In this document: positions 1 to 8,266 of the stretch, piece by piece
Layout: each line of letters opens with the position of its first letter
Numbering within the stretch: the first letter of the stretch is position 1
Source: Fibrobacter succinogenes
GTDB taxonomy: Bacteria; Fibrobacterota; Fibrobacteria; Fibrobacterales; Fibrobacteraceae
Assembly: GCA_902791475.1 (NCBI GenBank)
Contig: CADAWC010000010.1
Location: 1 to 64,000 of the forward strand
Direction of reading: 5' to 3'
DNA: 64,000 nt
Notes under the pieces: generated by a model
What the model saw: only the letters and a program-made list of their open reading frames with translations
What the model was told of the DNA's origin: nothing
Databases searched by the model: none
Translations under genes and position numbers: made by a program

Positions 1-600
1 GAACTTGTGCGCGCCGATGCTTGCCGTGTCTGCCAAATTCAGGTTTATAGGCGTTTTGCCGATGGCCTGCGTTGCATCCACGTGAAGGCTGCAGCTCGGG
101 AACTCGCGGACAATTTTGCTGATGGCTTCCAGTGGTTGTACCGTCCCGAGTTCGCTATCGACCGCGTTTACCGTCACAAGCACCGTATCTTTGCGGAGCA
201 GGCTTCGCAAGTCTTCCAGGTCGATTTTCCCGTCGGTGCCGATTTTTACCATCTCTATTTCGTAGCCTGCTTCTTGCAGAGCCGTGAGCGTGGCGCTTAC
301 CGAAGAATGTTCCAGCGGGTTCGTGATGATGTGCTTGCCCACATGGCGCTTGGCCTGGACGATGCCACGGATGGCGGTGTTGTTGCTTTCGCTTGCGCCC
401 GAGGTGTAAATGATTTCTTCGGGGTTTACGCCCAAAAGTTTCGCGATGGAATCGGTCACTTGAGCGAGGAAAGCTTTTGCAGCATGTCCTGCTTCGTGAT
501 TCGAATTGGCGTTGCCGATAAACCTGCGTTCAACTTCGCAGAATCGTTGCAAGGCTTCTTCGCATGCCGGGGTGTTTGCCGTGTAGTCGAAATAGGACAT
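1..600 (-). CDS. Cysteine desulfurase (NifS/IscS-like), 5' part only
   Basis: PLP-dependent class V aminotransferase that removes sulfur from cysteine for Fe-S cluster or thio-cofactor assembly. The reverse strand opens with MSYFDYTANTP, continues with the family's TSGASESNN segment and LEHSS, and reaches the SIGAHKF segment, whose Lys (bases 4-6) is the expected PLP Schiff-base lysine. The remaining half, with the catalytic Cys loop, lies beyond base 1. The ATG at 598-600 has no clear Shine-Dalgarno sequence; a TATCTT hexamer lies 10 bases upstream. It follows the HAD phosphatase on the same strand after 41 bases. Whether it is IscS, NifS or a SufS-like form cannot be told from the N-terminal half. 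Confidence 0.9.
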   Translation of the reverse strand, partial: MSYFDYTANTPACEEALQRFCEVERRFIGNANSNHEAGHAAKAFLAQVTDSIAKLLGVNPEEIIYTSGASESNNTAIRGIVQAKRHVGKHIITNPLEHSSVSATLTALQEAGYEIEMVKIGTDGKIDLEDLRSLLRKDTVLVTVNAVDSELGTVQPLEAISKIVREFPSCSLHVDATQAIGKTPINLNLADTASIGAHKF

Positions 601-641
601 AACTATCAAAAAGATAGAAAATTGGGAGGTGCCTTCTGCGG

Positions 642-1409
642 TTAAATGAACTCGGCGAAGTCTTTGATGTGGCCGGCAGTGTAACGCGGTTCTAGCGGGA
701 GCAAGTTCTCGGCTTTGCCGAAGCCTTCAAAAAGCGTGATACAGTCAATGCCTGCGTTCTTTGCTGCTAGAACGTCGGGAGTGTCGTCTCCAATCATGAT
801 TGCTTTTTCGGGAGCAATTCCGGTTTGGCGGAGAATCTCGTAAATGCCGGCGGGGTTTGGCTTGCGTTCGGGGGTGGTGTCGCCGCAGAGGTAAGTGGCG
901 AAAGAATTTTCGAGACCGAATTTTTTGAGAATCTTTTGTGCGGGTGCGACGGGCTTGTTCGTGAGCATTGCCGCGCATCTCGTCCCGGTGTGGTTCTCGT
1001 CACGGTTTTCATCGGCGATTCGTCGCACTAATTCTATAACTCCTTCGTACGGTTCCGTATTTTCGGTACAATGTTCCCAATAAAATTCAGAATAAACTTT
1101 ATGGATTTCTTTGATGCTCTCTTCGCTGTAGTTTTCGCGGGCTAGCGTTTCTGCGACTTTTTCCATGTCGCGGGTGCTTACGACGGGAATGAAATTGGCA
1201 GCGACAGCTCGGCGGATCAAGTTCATGGAACCGTTTCCGATGAATGTGCGCACGTCGTCGTTTGAATGCGTGTGCAGACCAAATTGCTTCATCGCGTAGT
1301 TTACGGCTGGCGCTAAATCGCCGAGAGTATTGAAGAGCGTGCCGTCCAGGTCGAAAATGAACAGTTCTTTTTGCGCGATGAGAGCCTTGATTTCGTCGAG
1401 TGGAGTCAT
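642..1409 (-). CDS. HAD-superfamily phosphatase, phosphoglycolate phosphatase-like
   Basis: 255 residues with all HAD motifs: motif I FDLDGTLFN (nucleophile Asp20, acid/base Asp22), motif II MLTNKP, the motif III lysine in ERKPNP, and motif IV MIGDDTPDVLAAKNAG. The helical cap after motif I (AVNYAMKQFGL) and the overall length fit the Gph/PGP subgroup, which hydrolyses 2-phosphoglycolate or similar small phosphates; the substrate cannot be read from sequence. The ATG at 1407-1409 has no Shine-Dalgarno sequence. A TAGCTT hexamer lies 7 bases before it, so the mRNA may be leaderless. It is transcribed divergently from the exported protein at 1444 and precedes the desulfurase gene. Confidence 0.85.
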   Translation of the reverse strand: MTPLDEIKALIAQKELFIFDLDGTLFNTLGDLAPAVNYAMKQFGLHTHSNDDVRTFIGNGSMNLIRRAVAANFIPVVSTRDMEKVAETLARENYSEESIKEIHKVYSEFYWEHCTENTEPYEGVIELVRRIADENRDENHTGTRCAAMLTNKPVAPAQKILKKFGLENSFATYLCGDTTPERKPNPAGIYEILRQTGIAPEKAIMIGDDTPDVLAAKNAGIDCITLFEGFGKAENLLPLEPRYTAGHIKDFAEFI

Positions 1410-1443
1410 GGCGCCAAAGCTAGAAATTTTGTATATTCACACC

Positions 1444-2178
1444 ATGATGTCTAAAATTTTTAAATCTGTTTTTGCGACGGCTCTTGCTTTTTCGACGGCT
1501 GTCATGGCTGAAGATATTATCCGTTTTGTGCCGGACCCGTACCCGATTGGTTATGCAGACCAGGGCGATGTGCGCCATATCGTTATCAAGGGTGCCAATA
1601 TTACGAATAAAGAAATTATCCTTGAAACCGTGATGGGCCAGGGCATTGGCATGTCGAACTTCAAGTATCCGACGAAAATTGCGCCGAATGCTCCGGTGAC
1701 GATTGAGTTCGATATGGATTTTGCAGGCATGGACGGCCAAATCAACCCGGTCGTGGTGATGGTCGATAATCAGGGCAAGTCGTATGCAGCACAGCTCGAC
1801 GGTTATGTGAAAAATCCGATTTTCTTTGGCGAAAAGCTTTTTGATACGGGCTATTATGCCGCCAATGAAAAGCGTGAATGGACGTTCTACGTCTGGGGAA
1901 CGGACAAGAAGACGCGCCCGGACTTGGCGCTTGATGAAAATGCTCAGAAGGAATTTAAGCTCAAGACCAAGAACGTGATGCTCAATGTCGATGACATGGG
2001 CAAGATCAAGGAAGGTGGCAAGGTGCCTGGTATCAAGGTCACGCTTTCGACCGCTGGACTTACACGCACGGGCTGGGAACTCAAGCAGAAGAGCATCCGC
2101 AAGATTGTGGGCTTCAAGAGCAAAAAATTCCCAAAGGCAACGCCCGAAGTGCTGATTGTTGGTTACTGGAAGGACTAG
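1444..2178 (+). CDS. Exported protein of unknown function
   Basis: 244 residues. The N-terminus MMSKIFKSVFATALAFSTAVMA is a clear Sec signal peptide with an Ala-x-Ala-type cleavage site, so the mature protein (from about EDIIRF) is periplasmic or surface exposed. The mature part is beta-rich and reads like an Ig-like or DUF1573-type fold (phrases such as HIVIKGANITNKEIILE and APVTIEFDMDFAG) followed by a Lys-rich second half. It lacks the Cys-Gly-Cys signature of typical DUF1573 domains, so I do not assign that family. Two adjacent ATGs (1444 and 1447) are possible starts. A TATATT box at 1432-1437 is 6 bases before the first ATG and there is no Shine-Dalgarno sequence. Confidence 0.75.
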   Translation: MMSKIFKSVFATALAFSTAVMAEDIIRFVPDPYPIGYADQGDVRHIVIKGANITNKEIILETVMGQGIGMSNFKYPTKIAPNAPVTIEFDMDFAGMDGQINPVVVMVDNQGKSYAAQLDGYVKNPIFFGEKLFDTGYYAANEKREWTFYVWGTDKKTRPDLALDENAQKEFKLKTKNVMLNVDDMGKIKEGGKVPGIKVTLSTAGLTRTGWELKQKSIRKIVGFKSKKFPKATPEVLIVGYWKD

Positions 2179-2295
2179 CGCTATTCTAGAAAGGACTGGA
2201 ACTGCCGGAATGGGCTAATTATTGCTTTTTTCGGGAGTTTACCTTGAAAAAATATCGTGGTTTAACTAACTTTGGCATACTCTTGTAAGAGACCT

Positions 2296-2369
2296 CGGGA
2301 TGTAGCTCAGCCTGGTAGAGCGCTTGAATGGGGTTCAAGAGGTCGCTGATTCGAATTCAGTCATCCCGA
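2296..2369 (+). tRNA. tRNA-Pro (anticodon GGG)
   Basis: A 74-base cloverleaf. The acceptor stem CGGGATG pairs with CATCCCG, the D arm is GCTC/GAGC, and the anticodon stem CTTGA/TCAAG encloses loop ATGGGGT with anticodon GGG. The T loop is TTCGAAT and the discriminator base is A. CCA is not encoded. The T stem has an unusual A53-U61 closing pair and a G-U pair at 49-65. A strong terminator follows directly. Confidence 0.93.
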
Positions 2370-2371
2370 CT

Positions 2372-2401
2372 AAAAAGACTCGTCATTGACGAGTCTTTTT
2401 T
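2372..2401 (+). terminator. Rho-independent terminator of tRNA-Pro
   Basis: AAAAAGACTCGTC pairs perfectly with GACGAGTCTTTTT around a 3-base ATT loop and ends in a run of six T. It begins two bases after the tRNA and ends the single-gene tRNA transcript. Confidence 0.88.
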
Positions 2402-2485
2402 GCGTTATAGCTTGCGAGCTTTGAGCGCGCATCTTGTAAAATATGTGCCGTTTGGATTGCGCGCGTCTTGTGCGCGTTTCGCGAA

Positions 2486-4546
2486 TTATAGCCCGTGTTC
2501 GAGTGAGTAATCCGAAATCTTGATGAGCGTGTCGAGCGTAGCGTGCATTTTTGCAGTGCGTTCGGCTTCTTTTTTGGCGAGGTCGTGTTCCTGGCGCATG
2601 TCGCCATCGTTAAAGAGGTAGACTTCGTCGTTGCTAGCGGTCTTGGAAACAACGCGGTAGTTGTCAAGACCGAGCGCGGAGTAGCCCGAGTAAGCGCCTA
2701 GCGAGAGTCCTGCGCGTTCCTTTTTAACGCTTGTGCTATCTGCGTTGAGAATGGTTTCTGTGTCGCGCAGCAAGTTGTGTCCCATGAAAATGTTCGGAAC
2801 CGCGTAGCCTGCGAGTTCAAGGATGGTGGGGGCGATGTCGATTTGGGCGGCTGTCGTCGTGTCGCGTGTTGCATCGAGCCCTTTGCCATGGATAAAGAAC
2901 GGAATCCAGCTGATGTTCGAAAATCCGCCGCCGTTCATGGTCGAAACGCCGTTTTCACCCAAGGGGAATCCGTGGTCCGCCATAATGATAACGTAGGTGT
3001 TCTTGTACCATTCTTCGTTTTGGATGGCGCGGATGAATCGTGCAAGCTGCCTGTCGGCGTAATTCATCGTGACGTTAATGCGTTCCTGCAACGGGCGCGC
3101 TTTTTCTTCATCGGTCATGCCGGCTGCAAAGTTGAACGGATAATGATTGGAGCGCGTCATGAGCGTGGCGAGGAACGGCTTGCCTCCCTTGGAGAGTGTG
3201 TCGCGTACGAATTCTGCGGCGTGGTCCATAAAGGTAGAATCGTCTTCTCGTTCGCGGTTGTAATGCTCTGCGGTGTACCATTTGGCCATCCAGACGCCGA
3301 GGTTATCCCAGGCTGGGTCTGCGGCCGACATGTAATGCGTGCTGTAGCCATTCTCGGTTAGCACCGAGACGAAACTCGGGAGCGTCACATGTGCAAGGTC
3401 GGTGGCTTGCGCGAGTCTGGAGTGGTGCGGGATGCCGAGGTGCGTCGATAGGACGCCGCCTGTGGTCGGAACGCCGCTGGTGTGCATGCGCATCCACACG
3501 TGTGAATTGGCGGCGAGCGAATCAAGGAACGGCGTGGGCGAGGGCTGAATCTGAGGATTCATGTAGCCTGTATTGAGCCCGCGATGCGATTCCATGAGCA
3601 CGAGGATAAAGTTTGGCTTCATTTCGCGCTGGGCGGCGAGCTTTTCGCTGTTCTGGAGTTCTGCGGTTGGGACTCGGTAAAGCGGGAGACCGTGGCCTTC
3701 CTTATCGTCCGAGAATTTCCAAAGGCTATCGCCTTCAACGCGCTGCCACAAATTCTGGTAGGAGGTTCGGTAGGTGGCAAGCTCTTTTTCTGTAAGACCT
3801 GCAACTTTTTTAGTGACAAATAAATCGTTGTAGACGAGCGATACGACTGGACGGAGCTTTGCCATGCGGGCGTTTCCAGTCCAGATAAAATAAACGAATA
3901 AGTACGAGGCAATGTAGAAAATGACCATTGCGATGACGGACTTTTTCATGCGCAGTCCGTCAGGCGTGCGGTAATGCTTGTACAGCAGTTTGTATAGACC
4001 GTAGGTGAGCGGGAGCATCAGCACAAGAACGACGAACTGCAAGTACGGAACGGACAAGTCGTTTGCCACGTAGTCGTAGAACATGGCGATGGACGAAGTG
4101 TCTTTGTACGTGTCCATAAGCCCAAAGCTTAAATGTCCGCCGAGGAAGCGCATTACTTCGTTATCGAGGAGCGTAAAGAGCAGAATGACGCTATGAAAAA
4201 CCGTGTAGGCGATTGTCGTGACCTTCGCGACTTTTTGGATTGCTGGTGTCGCGCATCTTGAATCAGCACTTCTCGAATCTACGCATTTCGAACTTGCGAT
4301 TTTTGTTGCAATCCCGCCGAGCACCATAAATACCACGAGCGCATTGCAAATCCACATGAAGTCGATGCAAACAGCATGGAAAATAAACCAGTCCGGCTTT
4401 GATACAAACGGGAATCCGTAAGGGTTACTGCGGAACAAGAGCATCACGCGTAGCAGAATGTGCGTGACCCAGAATGCGAGCGAGATTAAAACCAAGTTCT
4501 TGGATGGCTCGAAGAACTTGGCGATTTTCTGTATAAAGTTTTTCAT
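2486..4546 (-). CDS. LTA synthase-type membrane sulfatase/phosphatidyltransferase
   Basis: 686 residues. The N-terminal third holds about five membrane segments (around residues 18-38, 58-80, 108-128, 165-188, 202-223). The C-terminal domain is an extracytoplasmic alkaline-phosphatase-fold sulfatase: metal-site Glu in LVLMESHRG (about 319), nucleophile Thr in SGVPTTGG (361-362), and IIMADHGFPLGENG near the end. This is the LtaS/OpgB/EptA-like group, which moves phospho-head groups onto envelope glycans or lipids; the acceptor is unknown here. Start chosen at 4546 (MKNFIQK) because its ATG overlaps the stop of the upstream glycosyltransferase (ATGA). The reading frame also allows 17 extra N-terminal residues. 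The loop at residues 82-104 contains short imperfect repeats. Confidence 0.85.
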   Translation of the reverse strand: MKNFIQKIAKFFEPSKNLVLISLAFWVTHILLRVMLLFRSNPYGFPFVSKPDWFIFHAVCIDFMWICNALVVFMVLGGIATKIASSKCVDSRSADSRCATPAIQKVAKVTTIAYTVFHSVILLFTLLDNEVMRFLGGHLSFGLMDTYKDTSSIAMFYDYVANDLSVPYLQFVVLVLMLPLTYGLYKLLYKHYRTPDGLRMKKSVIAMVIFYIASYLFVYFIWTGNARMAKLRPVVSLVYNDLFVTKKVAGLTEKELATYRTSYQNLWQRVEGDSLWKFSDDKEGHGLPLYRVPTAELQNSEKLAAQREMKPNFILVLMESHRGLNTGYMNPQIQPSPTPFLDSLAANSHVWMRMHTSGVPTTGGVLSTHLGIPHHSRLAQATDLAHVTLPSFVSVLTENGYSTHYMSAADPAWDNLGVWMAKWYTAEHYNREREDDSTFMDHAAEFVRDTLSKGGKPFLATLMTRSNHYPFNFAAGMTDEEKARPLQERINVTMNYADRQLARFIRAIQNEEWYKNTYVIIMADHGFPLGENGVSTMNGGGFSNISWIPFFIHGKGLDATRDTTTAAQIDIAPTILELAGYAVPNIFMGHNLLRDTETILNADSTSVKKERAGLSLGAYSGYSALGLDNYRVVSKTASNDEVYLFNDGDMRQEHDLAKKEAERTAKMHATLDTLIKISDYSLEHGL

Positions 4547-5724
4547 TTCTTGAGTCCGGAAATTTCTTTGTACAAAGCGAGCTGGCGCTTGAAACAATCG
4601 TTCCAGCTGAATTTTTCAGCGTATTTTCGAGCTTTAATCTTCTTGTCGGTGAGGTCGGAATGGTAGAGCTCGACAATCGCATCTGCCAATGCTTCGGGCG
4701 TGCGTTCTTTGAGGATTGTGCCTGCGCCCGATTCCGTGACGTGTTCGAATGCGGCTCCGGCGGCTGCTCCAACGAGTGCGTTTCCGCTTGCCATGCTTTC
4801 TAGAATTGAAAGTCCAAAAGTTTCCCAGCCAGAGAGTGCAAGTCCCATGTCGACACTTGCGTAATAGCGAGCCATCTCGTCGATGGAATTCACAAAGCCG
4901 ATATAGCTCACGTGCTTGTATTTTGCGGCCGCTTCTTGCACGAGCGGGAGGCTTGGACCTGTGCCAGCAAAGACGATGGTGGGCTCGTGTCCGAGCTTTT
5001 GTGTCAGGATGTCGTAAGCGCCGAGAACAAGGTCAATGCCTTTTTCGTTGCAATGCCTGTGCGGGAAGAATATCGTGAGGCGGTTCGGGTCGCCATCCTT
5101 GAGCTCATTCACAAGTGCTTCGTCGCGGCGGCTTGGCGAGAAGGTGTCTATATCGCAACCGAGCGGAATCCAACGCGGGTCGGGGAGTCCATTTTTTTTG
5201 AGGCGTGCCATCGCTTCTTTCGATGACGCTTGTACGCAATCAAAGCCTTTAAATTCTTGTTTGGCGTACCAGAATGCGATTTTGCGGGAAAAAACGCCTA
5301 CGCCCGCTCCAAATTTTTTGGCGATGGGGCGACCTACGTAAGTCACGGGGAAGTCGGCGTGCCAAAAGCTGAACAGTGCCGCATTGGGAACAACTTTTTT
5401 TGCAATGCTGCGCACGGCGGATGGCAAAATGTAAGGCGAACCCACTTCAATTACGTCCGGCTTGTACTTTTCGAGAATCGGGCGAATTTGTTTGGACTTC
5501 CACATGAAGCGGTATTCCCAGTTGCCGGGGAATCGGAAAGCTTCTACATGTTCAATTATCAATCCGTCACTTCGCGTTTCTGTATAAGTGCTTGCTGATG
5601 GCATCACGAAGACGGAACGGACTTCGTTTTGGCGTTCGTAAAACGCCATTTTCTGCAAATGGTAACGGCGGACTCCGCCTCCTGACGGACTCCAAAAGTT
5701 ATTGAAATCGACAATGGTAAACAT
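4543..5724 (-). CDS. GT4-family glycosyltransferase
   Basis: 393 residues, GT-B fold. The N-terminal acceptor domain begins FTIVDFNNFWSPSGGGVRRY, with the usual Gly-rich loop. The C-terminal nucleotide-sugar domain carries HCNEKGIDLVLGAYDIL, FAGTGPSLPLV, a YIGFVNSIDEMARYYASVD segment and the E-x7-E-like GWETFGLSILESMASGN. It transfers a sugar from an NDP-sugar to a lipid or glycan. Its ATG overlaps the stop of the primase-like gene (TAATG), and its TGA overlaps the start of the LTA-synthase-type gene (ATGA), so all three are probably translationally coupled. The pairing with a head-group transferase suggests glycolipid or envelope polymer synthesis. Confidence 0.88.
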   Translation of the reverse strand: MFTIVDFNNFWSPSGGGVRRYHLQKMAFYERQNEVRSVFVMPSASTYTETRSDGLIIEHVEAFRFPGNWEYRFMWKSKQIRPILEKYKPDVIEVGSPYILPSAVRSIAKKVVPNAALFSFWHADFPVTYVGRPIAKKFGAGVGVFSRKIAFWYAKQEFKGFDCVQASSKEAMARLKKNGLPDPRWIPLGCDIDTFSPSRRDEALVNELKDGDPNRLTIFFPHRHCNEKGIDLVLGAYDILTQKLGHEPTIVFAGTGPSLPLVQEAAAKYKHVSYIGFVNSIDEMARYYASVDMGLALSGWETFGLSILESMASGNALVGAAAGAAFEHVTESGAGTILKERTPEALADAIVELYHSDLTDKKIKARKYAEKFSWNDCFKRQLALYKEISGLKK

Positions 5725-7607
5725 TAAGCTTCTTTCATGCGGCTAGATTGTGGGTCAATCAAAATCTTGTCTTCGTACATGCGGCTTGTACCCATGCGCT
5801 TGGAATCTACCGAGAGGTTCAGAGAACCATCTTTTTCGGTAAGCCAGTAAATGGCGTCGGAATCGCGGAGGTACGCACGCGGGCCAAGGAGTCCCATGTT
5901 AGAATCGATGAGTTCACCACCGAGGAATATCGGAATGTCGAGAGCCTTGTACAAGTCAAGCATGATGGACGAACGCTTCTCGTGAATGTCCGGGAGTTCC
6001 GGGCGGTCGGTAATCTTCATGTGGTCAATACCGTCAATCACGAGAATCAAGTCCGGATGGTCCTTGAGTTCCTGGCTAAGTGTCTTGAGCAAGTCATTAA
6101 AGTCAAGAGAAGGCATGTCGTCCCAGATTTCGAGACGGTTGTTGCGCACGTAAGCCATCAGGTCGCGCGTTGCTTCCGTAATCTTTTTGTTGATTTCGTT
6201 GTCGGCATTCTGCTTGCGGACGTTCAAAATCGATTCGCCGGTGAGCATGGAAACGAAACGGTCAAAGATTTGGCGGCGCGGTGTTTCGTAGGCCACGTAA
6301 ATGACTTTGAGGTTCGGGTTGCTTTCGATGAGGTCGAGCGTGAGACTCGAGAGCAGCAAAGTCTTTAGGCCGAACGGCTGTGATGAAACAAAGAAACATC
6401 CCGACTGTACACCGTCGATTTCCTTGGTGAGCAAGGGGAACGTGTTCAGCTTGTAGCCTACGCTCTGGTCGGGCGGGCATGCCATTGCGGTATCGAAATT
6501 TTCCTTGATGTCTTGCAGTAGCATGGAGCGGCGGTGCGAGTGTATTGTATCGACCTCGGTGTTTGCGATGAGGTCAAGCAACTGGTCGGCGCCGTTCTTG
6601 CGGACAAATGTGTCGACACTATCGCCTTTCGGAAGCACTATGGACTTGAGGCTCATGTGCATCTGCTCGGCAAGCTTCAGGTACTTCTGGATTTTGAGTT
6701 CCTGATTCCGGCGGTCTTCTTCACGGCGCAGAATGACTGTGAACGATTCAGCTCCGCATGCCTTGAGTTTGTACAGGTGGTTGATGTTCAGTTCCTGGAA
6801 CATCGTGGAGACAACACCCGGAATGCCGGCAAGGTCTGCTGTGAGTGCGTCAAAGAAACCTTGCACGATAATCGGGTTTTCGCTATCGGCCTGGATGTTG
6901 AACGGAATAACGGTCGGGCCGGAGGCGTACGTGATATAGGTATGGCTCTTTTCGTTGTCGTCGATGAGGCGACCGTAAACGGAATGGATATACCCCTTGG
7001 AATTGCGTGCCGGGATTGTAATTCGCGGTTCGTGGTACGCTTCGAGGTTGTCGAGGTAAAAACTAATCTGGTGGCGTTCGATGCCGGAGAGCATGCAGTA
7101 GCTGATGAACGGTTCCGGGTCGCCGCTGTAGTAGCCGAGACCGTAAAGTTGGGCTTGGCCAATGCTCCAGCCGCGGGCTTCGAGGAACTTTGCCGAAGAC
7201 GGACTCTTGCAGGCGGCCCAGTGGCAGTAGCGCACAAAGCATTCGAGTACCTTGGACTTTTCGCCACCGACTTCCTTGACCCACGGGTGTTCGCTATCCT
7301 GGCTGTTCGCGATGTCTTTGTCGAGTGCGCCGAGGAATTCAAAAGCTTCGGAACGGGCGGTCTGTTCGTCCATGCCGTTGAAACGGCTCTTCATCAAAAA
7401 ATCGACCAAGTCGCCTTCGGCTCCGCATTGTAAACAGCGGTAGCGCCAGTAACCTAGCGCATCGTAGAAAAACAGCGATGTTTCTTCTGGAGCATGGAAT
7501 GGACAGCAGGCGATAAGGTTACGCCCCCAACGGCTCAGGGGAATTCCCAACTGCCTCGGGTGAGCTTTAGTTCTCATATACTCTGCATGTTCTTGATCAA
7601 TCAGCAT
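5724..7607 (-). CDS. Primase-helicase-like protein with degenerate catalytic motifs (CHC2 / Toprim / DnaB-like)
   Basis: 627 residues laid out like phage T7 gp4 or Twinkle. Residues about 33-75 form a CHC2-type zinc finger (CCPFH ... YRCLQCGAEGDLVDFLM) with its ligands present. A Toprim-like region follows (IIVQGFFDALTADLAGIPG, then LPKGDSVDTFV). The expected catalytic Glu reads Gln (VQG for VEG), and the DxD strand reads VILRREEDRR. The C-terminal third resembles the DnaB RecA fold: P-loop SSQPFGLKT keeps Lys-Thr but has Leu for the invariant Gly, and the Walker B strand is LILVIDGID. A strong AGGAGG lies 5 bases before the ATG. It heads the operon with the GT4 and sulfatase genes. It may bind DNA structurally rather than prime or unwind. 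Confidence 0.7.
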   Translation of the reverse strand: MLIDQEHAEYMRTKAHPRQLGIPLSRWGRNLIACCPFHAPEETSLFFYDALGYWRYRCLQCGAEGDLVDFLMKSRFNGMDEQTARSEAFEFLGALDKDIANSQDSEHPWVKEVGGEKSKVLECFVRYCHWAACKSPSSAKFLEARGWSIGQAQLYGLGYYSGDPEPFISYCMLSGIERHQISFYLDNLEAYHEPRITIPARNSKGYIHSVYGRLIDDNEKSHTYITYASGPTVIPFNIQADSENPIIVQGFFDALTADLAGIPGVVSTMFQELNINHLYKLKACGAESFTVILRREEDRRNQELKIQKYLKLAEQMHMSLKSIVLPKGDSVDTFVRKNGADQLLDLIANTEVDTIHSHRRSMLLQDIKENFDTAMACPPDQSVGYKLNTFPLLTKEIDGVQSGCFFVSSQPFGLKTLLLSSLTLDLIESNPNLKVIYVAYETPRRQIFDRFVSMLTGESILNVRKQNADNEINKKITEATRDLMAYVRNNRLEIWDDMPSLDFNDLLKTLSQELKDHPDLILVIDGIDHMKITDRPELPDIHEKRSSIMLDLYKALDIPIFLGGELIDSNMGLLGPRAYLRDSDAIYWLTEKDGSLNLSVDSKRMGTSRMYEDKILIDPQSSRMKEA

Positions 7608-7696
7608 TGCGGCCTCCTATAGAGAAATCTAATAAACTCCGCCCCCGTAGATGCGTTTTTTTTGAAAAAAAGGCAATTTTATCTATTTTTTGAAAC

Positions 7697-8266
7697 ATGG
7701 TTATTCTTGGTATTGACCCGGGCTCTATTACAACCGGATATGCGTTCTTGAAAAAGACAGGCAACCAAATTCAGGTGCTGGAATATGGCACGTTTCATGC
7801 GAATGCCTCTAAAAACCTCGAAGACAGGCTTGTGCATATCGTAACGGAATTGGAAAGATGTCTGGACCATTACCACCCGGATGCGCTTGCGATGGAAGGC
7901 GTGTTCTTTGCCAAGAATGTGAAAAGTGCGCTCGTGCTCGGGCATATCCGCGGGGCAATTCTCGTGGCGTGCCACCGTCGTGGAATGATGTACGAGGAAT
8001 ACCCGCCGAAGGTTGTGAAGCAGGCCGTGACAGGCAATGGTGCAGCCTCGAAGGAACATGTGGCGAATATGATTTTTGCGCATTTGGGAATTGTAGGCGG
8101 TGACCTTCCGCTCGATGCGTCGGATGCGCTTGCGATTGCGTGGACTCATGCGAACCCGGCTCCGTTGGCGCAGTCGCTTTTGGGTAAAAAGTCGAAGCCC
8201 AAAAAGAAAACGACGGTGCAGCAATGGAAAGACTTGATTGAAAAGATGGGAGGGACGATTCAATGA
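7697..8266 (+). CDS. ruvC: Crossover junction endodeoxyribonuclease RuvC
   Basis: 189 residues. Holliday-junction resolvase with the four acidic residues in register: Asp7 (LGIDPGS), Glu67 (AMEGVFF), Asp140 and Asp143 (DASDALAIAW). The C-terminal tail beyond residue 155 is Lys-rich and longer than in E. coli RuvC. It cuts four-way junctions moved by RuvAB. The ATG has no Shine-Dalgarno sequence. TATTTT at 7684-7689 lies 7 bases upstream, with TTGAAA 16 bases further (7662-7667). Its stop overlaps the start of the following peptidase gene (ATGA). No ruvA or ruvB is adjacent. Confidence 0.95.
   Translation: MVILGIDPGSITTGYAFLKKTGNQIQVLEYGTFHANASKNLEDRLVHIVTELERCLDHYHPDALAMEGVFFAKNVKSALVLGHIRGAILVACHRRGMMYEEYPPKVVKQAVTGNGAASKEHVANMIFAHLGIVGGDLPLDASDALAIAWTHANPAPLAQSLLGKKSKPKKKTTVQQWKDLIEKMGGTIQ

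Noticed and set aside
7..645. 212-residue plus-strand frame at the window start
   Set aside because: It is the shadow of the cysteine desulfurase, whose motifs up to the PLP lysine are clear on the minus strand.
2296..2401. Integration site at tRNA-Pro
   Set aside because: No integrase, no duplicated tRNA 3' end and no foreign-looking genes nearby.
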